This document shows positions 56,394-64,000 of a stretch of DNA of 64,000 nt, one piece after another (the stretch's first letter is position 1; each line of letters begins with the position of its first letter). A program made the position numbers and the translations under genes. Under the pieces are notes generated by a model. The model saw nothing but the letters and a program-made list of their open reading frames with translations. It did no database searches and was not told the DNA's origin. Source of the DNA: Bacillota bacterium (GTDB taxonomy: Bacteria > Bacillota > Clostridia > Christensenellales > UBA1242); NCBI GenBank assembly GCA_009780065.1, contig WRAS01000002.1, positions 199,916 to 263,915 on the forward strand, written 5' to 3'.

Positions 56394-57845
56394 TTAATTA
56401 TCTACCACAGGCAATTCTTCAACCTCGTTCGCGATTGAAATATTTTTCTCGTCTTTCCTCTTTTTTCGCTTGAATATTATACTTCTGAACAATATAAGAT
56501 TTATCCCAATAAACAACAACACCAAAATACCCAGTGTCAACAATGGATGACTTGGTGCCAAACCCATCATAAACATCATAGGAAAGCCAAGCAAAATCGC
56601 AAACCCCGAACCAAGTACAAGGTTATCACTCGCCCGCGTTTTGAAATTCGGATCCACCACACGGATCATTGCAATACCTGTACTTATCTGCCCTGTCAAA
56701 TGTGCAAAGAACCCTACGAACTGCTCGTTTTGATATCCGTGAAAGTTGTACTTTGTAACTATTTTTAAATATATGAATGTCGCAACAGACCCAACAATCA
56801 TCAATATAATAATTGGGACAATTAACTGACCCACCACATTAATGTCAATTAATAAAATACCCGCAATAATCATAAAGTCAAACAACGAACCACCAATACG
56901 CCCAAGCAAAAGATTACTGGTATATTCATACTTAATAATATTACGTTTCCTTAATGCAACAAAAATTCTCTTATAACCAAAGGCAAATAACATCGCAAAT
57001 ATAAAGTTAAACCCAAACATCATCGGGCGCAAGGTTTCTACCCCGAAATCCCCGAATAGTCCACTGGCGATAAATAATCTGTCAAAACCAAACAAAAACC
57101 CCGCCGAAATCATAAAGATAAACATAATAACGGCAATATTCATTGTCATTCTGTCTACCGGCTCGGATAATGGCATTTCGTCCGCATGTTCATCATCCAT
57201 ACTTTCTTTGGATCTCTTTTGTATTTCTTCTACCGAAATTTTACCCTTTTTCCTTAGAATATTTATGTAAATGACAGTAACAATAGAACCTACCAAGAAC
57301 CCAATAGATGCCAAAGACAATGCAAATGACTGTCCACCGCTAAAACCCAATTCCTCGTATATACGACCAAAGTTATTGGCCTGACCCGGACCTTGGCCAA
57401 ATGCGATTGCAAGCAACAGACCACTCCCCGGAAATAACCAGCTCAAAATTGTCCATGCGAACAAAATAGTAACCGTCAATCCAACAATACCTTGAACAAG
57501 ATACGTTCCAACAATTGTGGCGCCAGAATTCAATCCCTCACTCATTCTATTTTTTTTATGCAACTGGTCATTCTTTTCCGTATACCTTCGCTTAAGGGAC
57601 AAAGCAATAAATCCAAGCGCAAGAGCATGGAACGTTATACCATCCAAGAACCCTATACTAATAAAATCCAGCCAACCTATCGAACGAAATATTAACGCCA
57701 TAAATCCCGCAATAACTGCGGTTGGCAACAAACTACGCCGTAAAAAAGGAATCTTTCTGCGCAGGATATTTGCGAAAATTATAAACATACAGATTGCACC
57801 AAATTGAACCAGCGCACTCCAAATCGCGTAATCCCAGAAATTCAT
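56394..57845 (-). CDS. GltS-like sodium/glutamate symporter family protein
   Basis: 483 residues with about eleven helices. GQGPGQANNFGRIYEELGF in the middle and LTGQISTGIAMIRVVDP correspond to the Gly-rich re-entrant motifs of GltS. A cytoplasmic loop near 205-230 is charged (KRSKESMDDEHADEMP). TACACT with TGa ends 5 nt before the ATG; leaderless. Substrate by analogy glutamate, unproven. Confidence 0.78.
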   Translation of the reverse strand: MNFWDYAIWSALVQFGAICMFIIFANILRRKIPFLRRSLLPTAVIAGFMALIFRSIGWLDFISIGFLDGITFHALALGFIALSLKRRYTEKNDQLHKKNRMSEGLNSGATIVGTYLVQGIVGLTVTILFAWTILSWLFPGSGLLLAIAFGQGPGQANNFGRIYEELGFSGGQSFALSLASIGFLVGSIVTVIYINILRKKGKISVEEIQKRSKESMDDEHADEMPLSEPVDRMTMNIAVIMFIFMISAGFLFGFDRLFIASGLFGDFGVETLRPMMFGFNFIFAMLFAFGYKRIFVALRKRNIIKYEYTSNLLLGRIGGSLFDFMIIAGILLIDINVVGQLIVPIIILMIVGSVATFIYLKIVTKYNFHGYQNEQFVGFFAHLTGQISTGIAMIRVVDPNFKTRASDNLVLGSGFAILLGFPMMFMMGLAPSHPLLTLGILVLLFIGINLILFRSIIFKRKKRKDEKNISIANEVEELPVVDN

Positions 57846-57900
57846 AAACTAGTGTATCACATATCCACAAATGTAAAACACATATCTCCAGTCAACTTCA

Positions 57901-57950
57901 AAAAACACCGCAAACCGTAGAGGGGAAGATTCCCGTGCGGCTTGCGGTGT
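57901..57950 (-). terminator. Large imperfect terminator hairpin
   Basis: Minus strand ACACCGCAA-GCCG...CGG-TTTGCGGTGT then TTTTTT; a second stem GGGAATCTTCCC is inside. It can end the 58010 transcript. Confidence 0.7.
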
Positions 57951-58009
57951 CTACTTTATGATGTGCATTTTGTAACATTTTATTCGTATATGCTAAAATA
58001 AATAGTCAA

Positions 58010-58435
58010 TTAGTTTTTTGCTTTTTTGCTATATTCTTTAACAGCATTACTAAACAATTCATGATTTTCTACAAGAAAAGAAATCAATAATACTCTTTTA
58101 TCGCCTTTGTATATTCTATAACTTCCATTACGCATTTTAACTTTAATTTCTGCAAAATTATATTTTCCTTTCTTCCTGAATAGATTTGTGTAAATAAACT
58201 CGCTAGAAAAAATTTCAACTTTCCAATTCACTTGGAACAATGTGAAAAATAATCCAATCATTGAAAACACAAGTTGGAGTGAAACTGTCACCGCAACATT
58301 GGTTGCCAATGAGTTGCTTTGCTCAAACAATATGACAAAAATTGAAATTATCGGCCATACCACAAAAGCCAATATACAAAAAAGTATCACATGTTTTTTA
58401 TAAGGTAGTCTAAGGTCTTTTATCTGCTCATCCAT
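58010..58435 (-). CDS. Two-helix membrane protein with PH-like domain, 141 aa
   Basis: Two helices (17-38 and 47-68), then a cytoplasmic beta domain (WKVEIFSSEFIYTNLFRKKGKYNFAEIKVKMRNGSYRIYKGDKRVL) resembling bacterial PH domains such as the DUF6560 type. The start at 58435 is 6 nt after TGtTATAAT; the track ATG is 36 nt upstream, before the -10. Leaderless. Unknown role. Confidence 0.62.
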   Translation of the reverse strand: MDEQIKDLRLPYKKHVILFCILAFVVWPIISIFVILFEQSNSLATNVAVTVSLQLVFSMIGLFFTLFQVNWKVEIFSSEFIYTNLFRKKGKYNFAEIKVKMRNGSYRIYKGDKRVLLISFLVENHELFSNAVKEYSKKAKN

Positions 58436-58471
58436 CACATTATTATAACATGCGTCCAATTTAGTACCCAA

Positions 58472-58522
58472 ACAAAAACTCCGCGGAAGGCAAACCCAAG
58501 ATCTGGGTGCCGTTCCGCGGAG
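58472..58522 (-). terminator. Large terminator hairpin after the amidase gene
   Basis: CTCCGCGGAA...TTCCGCGGAG with inner CCCAAGATCTGGG; on the minus strand followed by TTTTTGTTTGGG. Architecture like that at 57901. Confidence 0.75.
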
Positions 58523-58575
58523 CTGTATATATCTTGTGCACTATTCGAAATAATATTCAATTATGCAAAAATAAA

Positions 58576-59751
58576 TTAGACACGTCTTTCCTGTTCAACA
58601 AAGTCCTTACTTACCCAACCAAACTTGTGGTTAAAGAACACATACCACCAATTCCCTTCCTCGCCTAGCAACAGTATTCTTGACCCATTCGGGATCTTGT
58701 CAATAATCACCCCATTCATAGATGGCATATTACGCATGTTCAAATTTCCGCTTTGGGTTCGCACAACACCCATACATGCCATTGTTGGTGTCGGTCCACA
58801 AACATACAGCGGTGGAGGTGGTACAGGTGGCAACGGAGGAATTATACCAATAGGCGGGGTAATTGGCGGGAACGTACCGATCGGGGGCATTACTGGTGGA
58901 ATTGGTGCAATAGGCGGCACTGGTGTAACAATTGGCGGAATTATACCAATAGGTGGTTCGGGTCTTATTGCATCGTCCTCGTTACAGATACAAATGAACT
59001 GGGCACTTGCAAAACCTTCACGCATGTTAAATCTAACCGGTACCCATCCATTTCTGGTTGGACCAATTATAATCAACTGTGTACGATCAGGCACAGAAAA
59101 AATAACATCACCATCCGGACCATTACGGATATTTAATCCGGCCCCTCCCGTACATACACGTGCCCATCTGAATCGTGTGCATTTATGCATCATTGCACTG
59201 GTTGTTCCATGTGTACATGGCTCGATATAATGACGCCCAAAATATGTAACAATACCCCGTACAATTGCCTGTGCAATGTTTTGGATATTATCGCGAATCC
59301 ATTCCGCATCAATTGGGTTATCGTGAAATGCAGTTTCTACAGAAACTGCTGGCATTTTGGTGGCTCTTAACTCTAACAGCGTCGTGTTCGGTACGGTTAC
59401 AACCCGGCTTGGATCATGATAAATCTTCTTAAACTCGGTAACCATGTTCTCTGCCAATCTCTGCCCCTCGGTACTGGTTGCAAAGAAATAATGCCTACTA
59501 CCCCGTGCTGTGCCTGCAACTGGTGCCGCGTTTGAATGAATCGCAACATAGATGTCAAACGCGCCTGCATTGGCTTCGGCTATGTACTGGGACAGTGTCA
59601 TTCCAATCCGATTACGTTGAAATGAAATTCCATTCAACCTAAGCAACGGTTCACATGCATCCGCAATCAAATTCATCAAAAATTGCTCGGACACCCCCAA
59701 CACAGATTGATTCCACGGCTGCAAAGACGGGGCAAGATAAATTCTGGCCAT
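58576..59751 (-). CDS. N-acetylmuramoyl-L-alanine amidase with SH3 domains
   Basis: 391 residues. Amidase_3 domain at 1-180: MARIYLAPSLQPWN, FDIYVAIHSNAAPVAGTARGSRHYFF and VSVETAFHDNPIDAEWI with the His/Glu zinc set. An SH3b domain at about 205-255 (GGAGLNIRNGPDG), a Pro/Ile linker of PPIGIIPPI units (about 268-320) and a second SH3b (GNLNMRNMPSMNG). No signal peptide, which fits a spore-coat or mother-cell protein. AAAGGAG precedes the ATG. Catalysis is clear; the place of action is inferred. Confidence 0.9.
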   Translation of the reverse strand: MARIYLAPSLQPWNQSVLGVSEQFLMNLIADACEPLLRLNGISFQRNRIGMTLSQYIAEANAGAFDIYVAIHSNAAPVAGTARGSRHYFFATSTEGQRLAENMVTEFKKIYHDPSRVVTVPNTTLLELRATKMPAVSVETAFHDNPIDAEWIRDNIQNIAQAIVRGIVTYFGRHYIEPCTHGTTSAMMHKCTRFRWARVCTGGAGLNIRNGPDGDVIFSVPDRTQLIIIGPTRNGWVPVRFNMREGFASAQFICICNEDDAIRPEPPIGIIPPIVTPVPPIAPIPPVMPPIGTFPPITPPIGIIPPLPPVPPPPLYVCGPTPTMACMGVVRTQSGNLNMRNMPSMNGVIIDKIPNGSRILLLGEEGNWWYVFFNHKFGWVSKDFVEQERRV

Positions 59752-59829
59752 TTATTATATTCTCCTTTTTATATGTATATGAATTATTCTATTCACCCAC
59801 ATAAAAAAGGGTGTTTCAATTCACACCAA

Positions 59830-59858
59830 TTGATTTTCAATATTAAATGTGATAAAGT
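59830..59858 (+). promoter_or_regulatory. Promoter of the 21-residue peptide gene
   Basis: TTGATT, 17 bp, TAAAGT, followed by AGGAGG 13 nt downstream. Confidence 0.6.
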
Positions 59859-59881
59859 ATCCGAATAATCAGGAGGTTCAA

Positions 59882-59947
59882 ATGGGAAGTAACGACCAAA
59901 ATGATATTCAAAAATTCATGGAAGCACGCAAAAAGCAAAGAACGTGA
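59882..59947 (+). CDS. Predicted 21-residue peptide
   Basis: MGSNDQNDIQKFMEARKKQRT. It has a promoter and the ribosome site AGGAGG at ideal distance, and ends at the start of a GAAC-AAA-GTTC stem with a T tract (terminator). Base order is not repeated elsewhere in the window. Very short ORFs arise by chance; the framing signals make it more credible than most. Confidence 0.5.
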   Translation: MGSNDQNDIQKFMEARKKQRT

Positions 59948-60075
59948 ACAAAGTTCGCATTTTTATGACCCGCGCGCAACGCGCATAATTATACTTTTCA
60001 TTAATGTCCACGCAGTATGACTCAGGAATTATCCCACAAAATGGAACAACCCCCCTAAACCCGTATCTTTACAAT

Positions 60076-60153
60076 AAAGCGTTTGTGGGGGTTTGGGGGG
60101 AATCGCAACCCCCAATGCTTTTTTGGTTCTTTTTTGCCATGCAAAAAAGAAAA
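60076..60153 (+). repeat. Dispersed palindromic repeat family A, copy 7
   Basis: AAAGCGTTTGTGGGGGTTTGGGGGGAATCGCAACCCCC..., GTTCTTTTTTGC-CAT-GCAAAAAAGAAA. Ends 22 bp from the ychF stop. Upstream (59996-60010) TTTTCATTAATGTCCA repeats the flank of copy 4. Confidence 0.9.
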
Positions 60154-60174
60154 AGTAAATATCAAGTAAATATT

Positions 60175-61269
60175 TCACACATTAAATCTAAACAACACAA
60201 CATCCCCATCCTTTACAATGTAATCCTTGCCCTCGCTTCTTAACTTCCCTGCTTTTCGCACCCCATCTATGTTTCCCTGTGTTTTGAAATCATCGAACGA
60301 AAAAACCTCCGCCCTGATAAATCCGCGTTCGAAATCGGTATGAATTCGTCCTGCCGCCTGGGGTGCACGTGTACCATTTTGAATTGTCCAGGCACGAACC
60401 TCTTGCTCGCCCGCTGTTAAGAAACTAATCAAGCCCAACAGTTTATACGCCGCAACAATTAATCTATCCAAACCACTGGTTGACAGGTTATACATTTGCA
60501 TAATTTCGTCACGTTCGCCACCATCATCTATCTGACCTATCTCCTCCTCGATTTTTGCACTTATACCAATAACACTATTCCCTTGCGTGGTTGCAAGTTC
60601 TTTTATATTTTTGCAATGCTTGTTTTGCTCCAGTTCCTCCGCCTCATTCAAATTTACGCAATAAATAACTGGCTTTGTCGTTAATAAACAAAATGTCTTA
60701 ACAATCACTCTTTCTTTTTCGGTAAACGCAATTGAATTTGCCATCTTTTCGTCTTCCAATACGGCTTGGATTTTTTTAAGCAAATCCAATTCTTCTAGAT
60801 ATTCTTTAAACGTACCTTGCTTGGATTGCTTCCACGTTCTTTCATATCGTTTTGAAACCGTTTCCAAATCCGCCAAGATCAATTCCAAATTAATTGTATT
60901 AATATCGCGAATAGGATCCACCCCACCCTCAACATGGATAATGTTTGAATTATCAAATGCACGCACAACGTGCAAAATTGCATCCACCTCGCGTATATGG
61001 GACAGGAATTTGTTCCCCAATCCCTCGCCCGAACTAGCACCCTTCACCAACCCTGCTATATCCACAAATTCAATGGTTGCATGCACGATACTCTTGGCTT
61101 TATAATGACTTGCAAGATAATCCACGCGTTCGTCCGGAACAGACACAATACCAATATTTGGTTCAATCGTACAAAAGGGATAATTCGCGCTCTCCGCACG
61201 ATTTTTCGTTAACGCATTGAACAGCGTACTTTTACCAACATTTGGTAACCCAACAACACCAATTTTCAT
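60175..61269 (-). CDS. ychF: Ribosome-binding ATPase YchF (OBG family)
   Basis: 364 residues with GLPNVGKSTLFNAL (G1), DIAGLVKGASSGEGLGN (G3), the NLNE ATP-specificity motif and the C-terminal TGS domain (VRAWTIQNGTRAPQAAGRIHTDFERGFIRAEV). Universal, stress-linked ATPase. Extended -10 TGaTATAAT ends 6 nt before the ATG and no ribosome site exists. It follows the Spo0A-C-like gene by 12 bp. Confidence 0.97.
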   Translation of the reverse strand: MKIGVVGLPNVGKSTLFNALTKNRAESANYPFCTIEPNIGIVSVPDERVDYLASHYKAKSIVHATIEFVDIAGLVKGASSGEGLGNKFLSHIREVDAILHVVRAFDNSNIIHVEGGVDPIRDINTINLELILADLETVSKRYERTWKQSKQGTFKEYLEELDLLKKIQAVLEDEKMANSIAFTEKERVIVKTFCLLTTKPVIYCVNLNEAEELEQNKHCKNIKELATTQGNSVIGISAKIEEEIGQIDDGGERDEIMQMYNLSTSGLDRLIVAAYKLLGLISFLTAGEQEVRAWTIQNGTRAPQAAGRIHTDFERGFIRAEVFSFDDFKTQGNIDGVRKAGKLRSEGKDYIVKDGDVVLFRFNV

Positions 61270-61281
61270 ATTGGCATTATA

Positions 61282-61638
61282 TCATTTGTATAGAACCTCG
61301 TACACAGTTTTTTGTATCCGTGAACGTCGTTTACCCACCTTGATAAATTCAGACAAAGTTATAATACATTCCCTGTTGGATGGTTTTTTGGAAAAGAACT
61401 CTTTCAAATCACCTTCCTGCCACCACGCACCAATTAAATCACGAATACATTTCTCCACGTTATATATGTCTGTGTCACTTTTACATGCAACCTGGTCATA
61501 TAAAATTTTGTTCAGGTGATTTACACTGGCTGGCTGTATACATGCCGTCGCAATACAACTTTTCAGGTAATAATACCCCCGCATCTTGGGGCAATTATAT
61601 TCTAATAAAAACCTGGAAACATCCTCGTTCGTAATCAT
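61282..61638 (-). CDS. Stand-alone protein similar to the Spo0A DNA-binding domain, 118 aa
   Basis: CPKMRGYYYLKSCIATACIQPASVNHLNKILYDQVACKSDTDIYNVEKCIRDLIGAWWQEGDLKEFFSKKPSNRECIITLSEFI follows the Spo0A C-terminal pattern (AHIKGYxYLREA...ITKxLYPxIAxxFxTTxxxVERAIRHAIExxWxRG...KPTNxEFI) end to end, including the K-P-S/T-N-x-E motif. There is no receiver domain. It would bind DNA without phosphorylation control. Minus strand, 12 bp upstream of the ychF start. Confidence 0.7.
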   Translation of the reverse strand: MITNEDVSRFLLEYNCPKMRGYYYLKSCIATACIQPASVNHLNKILYDQVACKSDTDIYNVEKCIRDLIGAWWQEGDLKEFFSKKPSNRECIITLSEFIKVGKRRSRIQKTVYEVLYK

Positions 61639-61654
61639 ATTTGTCCCCCATATA

Positions 61655-61686
61655 TAAAAAAAATCGCCCTAAAACTAGCGCGATTT
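61655..61686 (-). terminator. Intrinsic terminator of the XRE gene
   Basis: Minus strand AAATCGC-GCTAGTTTTAGG-GCGATTT plus T run, touching the end of the 61692 gene. Confidence 0.75.
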
Positions 61687-61691
61687 AAATT

Positions 61692-61898
61692 TTATTTTTC
61701 CATACCCACAAGGTAATCCAGCGATACATCAAAGAACTTGGCAATCGCAATCAGGTTGTTTAATTCTGGCGTCCGCTTTCCTATTTCCCAATTAGAAATG
61801 GTTGTTTCATTTTTATAACCTAGGTGCTTAGCCAAATCTGCCTGGGTCAGATTCTTTTCTTCTCTTAATTCTTTCAATACTTTTGGAAAGTTATGCAT
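61692..61898 (-). CDS. XRE-family regulator, 68 aa
   Basis: MHNFPKVLKELREEKNLTQADLAKHLGYKNETTISNWEIGKRTPELNNLIAIAKFFDVSLDYLVGMEK: one HTH with nothing else. No ribosome site is clear. Two CGGATGCGT repeats lie just upstream and may be its operators. Close to the Spo0A-C-like gene. Confidence 0.85.
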   Translation of the reverse strand: MHNFPKVLKELREEKNLTQADLAKHLGYKNETTISNWEIGKRTPELNNLIAIAKFFDVSLDYLVGMEK

Positions 61899-61910
61899 AC
61901 ACCAACTTAA

Positions 61911-61950
61911 CGGATGCGTGAAGAATTATCCCAAACATCGACGGATGCGT
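61911..61950. promoter_or_regulatory. Two CGGATGCGT direct repeats before the XRE gene
   Basis: CGGATGCGT at 61911-61919 and 61942-61950, starts 31 bp apart, the same spacing as the operators at 35.9 kb. Candidate operators. Confidence 0.5.
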
Positions 61951-61973
61951 CGGATATATTTTACAAGATAAAC

Positions 61974-62159
61974 TCACTTCGCTTTGCCGTTCTTACATTC
62001 TTTGCATTTCTTTAAATGATTTGCAAGTACTCTCCCTACCCCATCAGTAGTAATTTCGCTTTTTTTCTTTGCAGGAACCTTCGCCAAAGAAGTATTAACA
62101 TTCTTTAATAGTCTACTACCTTCGCTGCACAATGAATTTTGTGAAACTGTATTTTCCAT
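61974..62159 (-). CDS. Small hypothetical protein, 61 aa
   Basis: MENTVSQNSLCSEGSRLLKNVNTSLAKVPAKKKSEITTDGVGRVLANHLKKCKECKNGKAK. A C-terminal CKEC pair and basic residues. AAAAGGAG stands before the ATG. Promoter TTGTAA, 17 bp, TATAAT lies upstream. Unknown. Confidence 0.55.
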   Translation of the reverse strand: MENTVSQNSLCSEGSRLLKNVNTSLAKVPAKKKSEITTDGVGRVLANHLKKCKECKNGKAK

Positions 62160-62293
62160 ATTTTCATATCTCCTTTTCAAAGGGTGATAGCCATCATTAT
62201 ACAATATCAATTTCCAGTTTACAATACCTATTTTTTAGAAAAATGAAGTCAAAAACCCTATTAGATATTCAAGGATTATGTTATATTGTTAAA

Positions 62294-62899
62294 ATGAAAA
62301 AATGGCTCATAGTCGGTCTTGGCAACCCAGAAGGCAAATATTTCGAAACATACCATAATATCGGTTTTAAAGCCGTGGAAATGTTGGCAACTGCCCTTGG
62401 ATTTGAATGGAAAAAAAAGGGTAATCAACTGGTGGCACAGACCGCCTCCACTGGTCTTTTCAAAAAGGATGGGAATATTCTACTTTTGAAACCCCTTACA
62501 TATATGAATCGCAGCGGAGAAGCCGTGGTTGCACTAACACGCAAGCAACGGATCCCTTCGGACCGAATTATTGTGGTATACGACGATCTTTTTATCGACA
62601 AAGGCAAGATTCGTATTGTAAAAGGTGGTTCGTCTGCCGGACATAATGGTATCAAAAGCATTAATTTATTACTAGACGACACAAACTATATAAAGATAAA
62701 GATGGGTATCAAACCAGAAAAAGAGCCCCGCACAAAAGCCGACTACGTCCTTTCCAAAATTCCAACAGACGAAAAAGAGATTCTTACAAATGCTATGCAA
62801 CAAGCGGTAGATGCCATCCAAGACATGTTGAATGGCGAGCGATTCGAAATCGTTCAAGGTAAACACAATACAAAGAATATATCCGAGGGAAATAAATGA
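62294..62899 (+). CDS. pth: Peptidyl-tRNA hydrolase
   Basis: Releases peptide from drop-off peptidyl-tRNA. 201 residues with LIVGLGNPEGKYFETYHNIGF (Asn, catalytic His), LLKPLTYMNRSGEAV and YDDLFIDKGKIRIVKGGSSAGHNGIKSI. The start at 62294 follows TGtTATATT by 6 nt; the track start lies far upstream. Leaderless. Overlaps mfd in an ATGA. Confidence 0.97.
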   Translation: MKKWLIVGLGNPEGKYFETYHNIGFKAVEMLATALGFEWKKKGNQLVAQTASTGLFKKDGNILLLKPLTYMNRSGEAVVALTRKQRIPSDRIIVVYDDLFIDKGKIRIVKGGSSAGHNGIKSINLLLDDTNYIKIKMGIKPEKEPRTKADYVLSKIPTDEKEILTNAMQQAVDAIQDMLNGERFEIVQGKHNTKNISEGNK

Positions 62900-64000
62900 T
62901 CAAAGATATCTCGAAAATAATAGATTCCAAACAACTGCGCAACGCGGTTGCATCTTTCAAAGAAATTGACAAAAATATAACATTATTTCTAAACGACTCA
63001 TCTATATCGCCCCTTTTGGCAACCGCACTTGATCAGCCCTTCATTTTTGTTACACCTTCCATTGATTCTGCAATGCACGCCGAATCCATATTAAAGGACG
63101 CAAAAATTTCACACAAATGTATCATGCATGCACCCGACATGCCGCTTTATTCCGAAACAAAGAATCCTATAAGCGAACATTTATATTCCGCGATAAGCCA
63201 ATTCAAACACGGTACAATAGATGCCATTATTATCGTGGCATCTGCCCTGTTATCATGTGTACCCACAGTCGAAAGCATACCTCTTAAAATTAAAATAAAT
63301 CAAACTATCAAACAAAAGGATGTAATCCAGTTTATCGAAGATACGGGCTATGAACGTGTACAAGTCGTTACACAACCGCGTGATTTTTCTGTGCGTGGCG
63401 ACGTTATCGACATTTGGTGTAATACCACAGACAAACCCACACGAATCATGTTCTTTGGGGACACGGTCGAAGATATCCGCTCAATAAACCCGCAAAATCT
63501 TACAACAATTGCAAAACTAAACGAAATCTCCATACCTCGTTTAACCCAAGTTGGAAATATCTCGGCAGAACTTATCCGAAAAAAACTGGAAACCGTTAAC
63601 ACAACCCATGAAAATACAAAAAACATAATCTCATCTATTAATACACGTCTGGACAAGTTGGAAAATCTGGGAAACAACAAATGGTTATATCCCTTTGTTT
63701 GTGATTTTGAAAATATTGCAAATTCTCTCACAAAAACCAATTGTCTTTTCATATTTGACCGTGCGAACGAAATTCATAATATTCTACGTGAAACCGAGAA
63801 ACTTAATGCCTCACGCCTTGCGTCATTAATTGATGGGGGTCTTTTGCAAACAAAACATGCAAACATGTTTTGCTCAACACAAGACACCATAAAATCACTT
63901 TCTAATCATCTTTGTATCGGAATCCAAACACTTAACCAAAATCACGAGTTATTTAAATCAAATCACACCATAGAACTGAAAACCCTGCCTACAACCAACT
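62896..64000 (+). CDS. mfd: Transcription-repair coupling factor, N-terminal part
   Basis: Not in the ORF track because it runs off the right edge; 368 codons are visible. The start overlaps the pth stop (ATGA), the order pth-mfd of many Bacillota. The UvrB-like N-terminal domain shows FVTPSIDSAMHAES (approximate), VTQPRDFSVRGDVIDIW, which matches the GxFAVRGGIIDIF motif, and FFGDTVEDIRSINP. Helicase motifs lie beyond the window. Confidence 0.92.
   Translation, partial: MIKDISKIIDSKQLRNAVASFKEIDKNITLFLNDSSISPLLATALDQPFIFVTPSIDSAMHAESILKDAKISHKCIMHAPDMPLYSETKNPISEHLYSAISQFKHGTIDAIIIVASALLSCVPTVESIPLKIKINQTIKQKDVIQFIEDTGYERVQVVTQPRDFSVRGDVIDIWCNTTDKPTRIMFFGDTVEDIRSINPQNLTTIAKLNEISIPRLTQVGNISAELIRKKLETVNTTHENTKNIISSINTRLDKLENLGNNKWLYPFVCDFENIANSLTKTNCLFIFDRANEIHNILRETEKLNASRLASLIDGGLLQTKHANMFCSTQDTIKSLSNHLCIGIQTLNQNHELFKSNHTIELKTLPTTN

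Overview
The window reads as a chromosome segment of an uncultured, low-GC, endospore-forming member of the Bacillota (Clostridia-like). The evidence is a Spo0A homologue, a SleC-like cortex-lytic protein, a PdaA-like deacetylase, CotF-like coat proteins, a YtaF/MntP-type protein, an LTA-synthase-like protein, and gene orders such as rpmG-secE-nusG and pth-mfd. No rRNA, CRISPR array, complete prophage or transposase gene was seen. Genes lie on both strands, with the minus strand dominating.

Layout. 0-11 kb: GrpB fragment, MacB/FtsX-type ABC transporter, LTA-synthase-like protein, zinc-ribbon protein, tRNA-Met, ogt, Rieske oxidoreductase, ung, pdaA-like gene. 11-24 kb: small membrane proteins, three tandem paralogues of an unrecognised family, tuf, a kinase-like protein, a divergent phosphofructokinase, a cluster of zinc-ribbon/DUF4190-like membrane proteins, the rpmG-secE-nusG operon with DnaA boxes upstream, and a Ca/Na exchanger. 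24-32.6 kb: lineage-specific membrane proteins, an RCC1 fragment, glnS, hflX, a PHP phosphoesterase. 32.6-36.2 kb: an accessory stretch next to tRNA-Val with a SHOCT-like peptide, an orphan toxin-like ORF, a stand-alone gyrase-A-like domain, a lipoprotein and two XRE regulators with visible operators. 36.2-47.7 kb: SleC-like protein, M23 peptidase, efp, a GlmU-like protein with a huge acidic tail, rplI, tpiA. 47.7-64 kb: YtaF, EFR1 ferredoxin and epimerase, CotF-like proteins, mpg, spo0A, yraN, a CDF transporter, maf, a GltS-like symporter, an amidase, ychF, a stand-alone Spo0A-DNA-binding-domain protein, pth and mfd (cut by the window end).

Genome-wide habits are visible. Many genes start 4-8 nt after a TATAAT box, often an extended -10 (TGnTATAAT), with no Shine-Dalgarno. 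They look leaderless, and this decides several starts. Others, especially operon-internal genes, have strong AAGGAGG sites. Intergenic regions carry dispersed palindromic elements, many placed within about 25 nt of a stop codon: family A (seven copies plus a remnant, double hairpin) and family B (three copies, long hairpins whose stems differ but pair, around a constant asymmetric internal loop).

The most interesting points are: Spo0A with Asn at the phospho-acceptor position and a second, receiver-less Spo0A-like protein; the family B hairpins; the apparent leaderless transcription; the degenerate GlmU with a ~320-residue acidic tail; a stand-alone gyrase-A-like domain; and an XRE repressor/41-residue peptide module with paired operators. 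All assignments are from reading the sequence; no database search was run.
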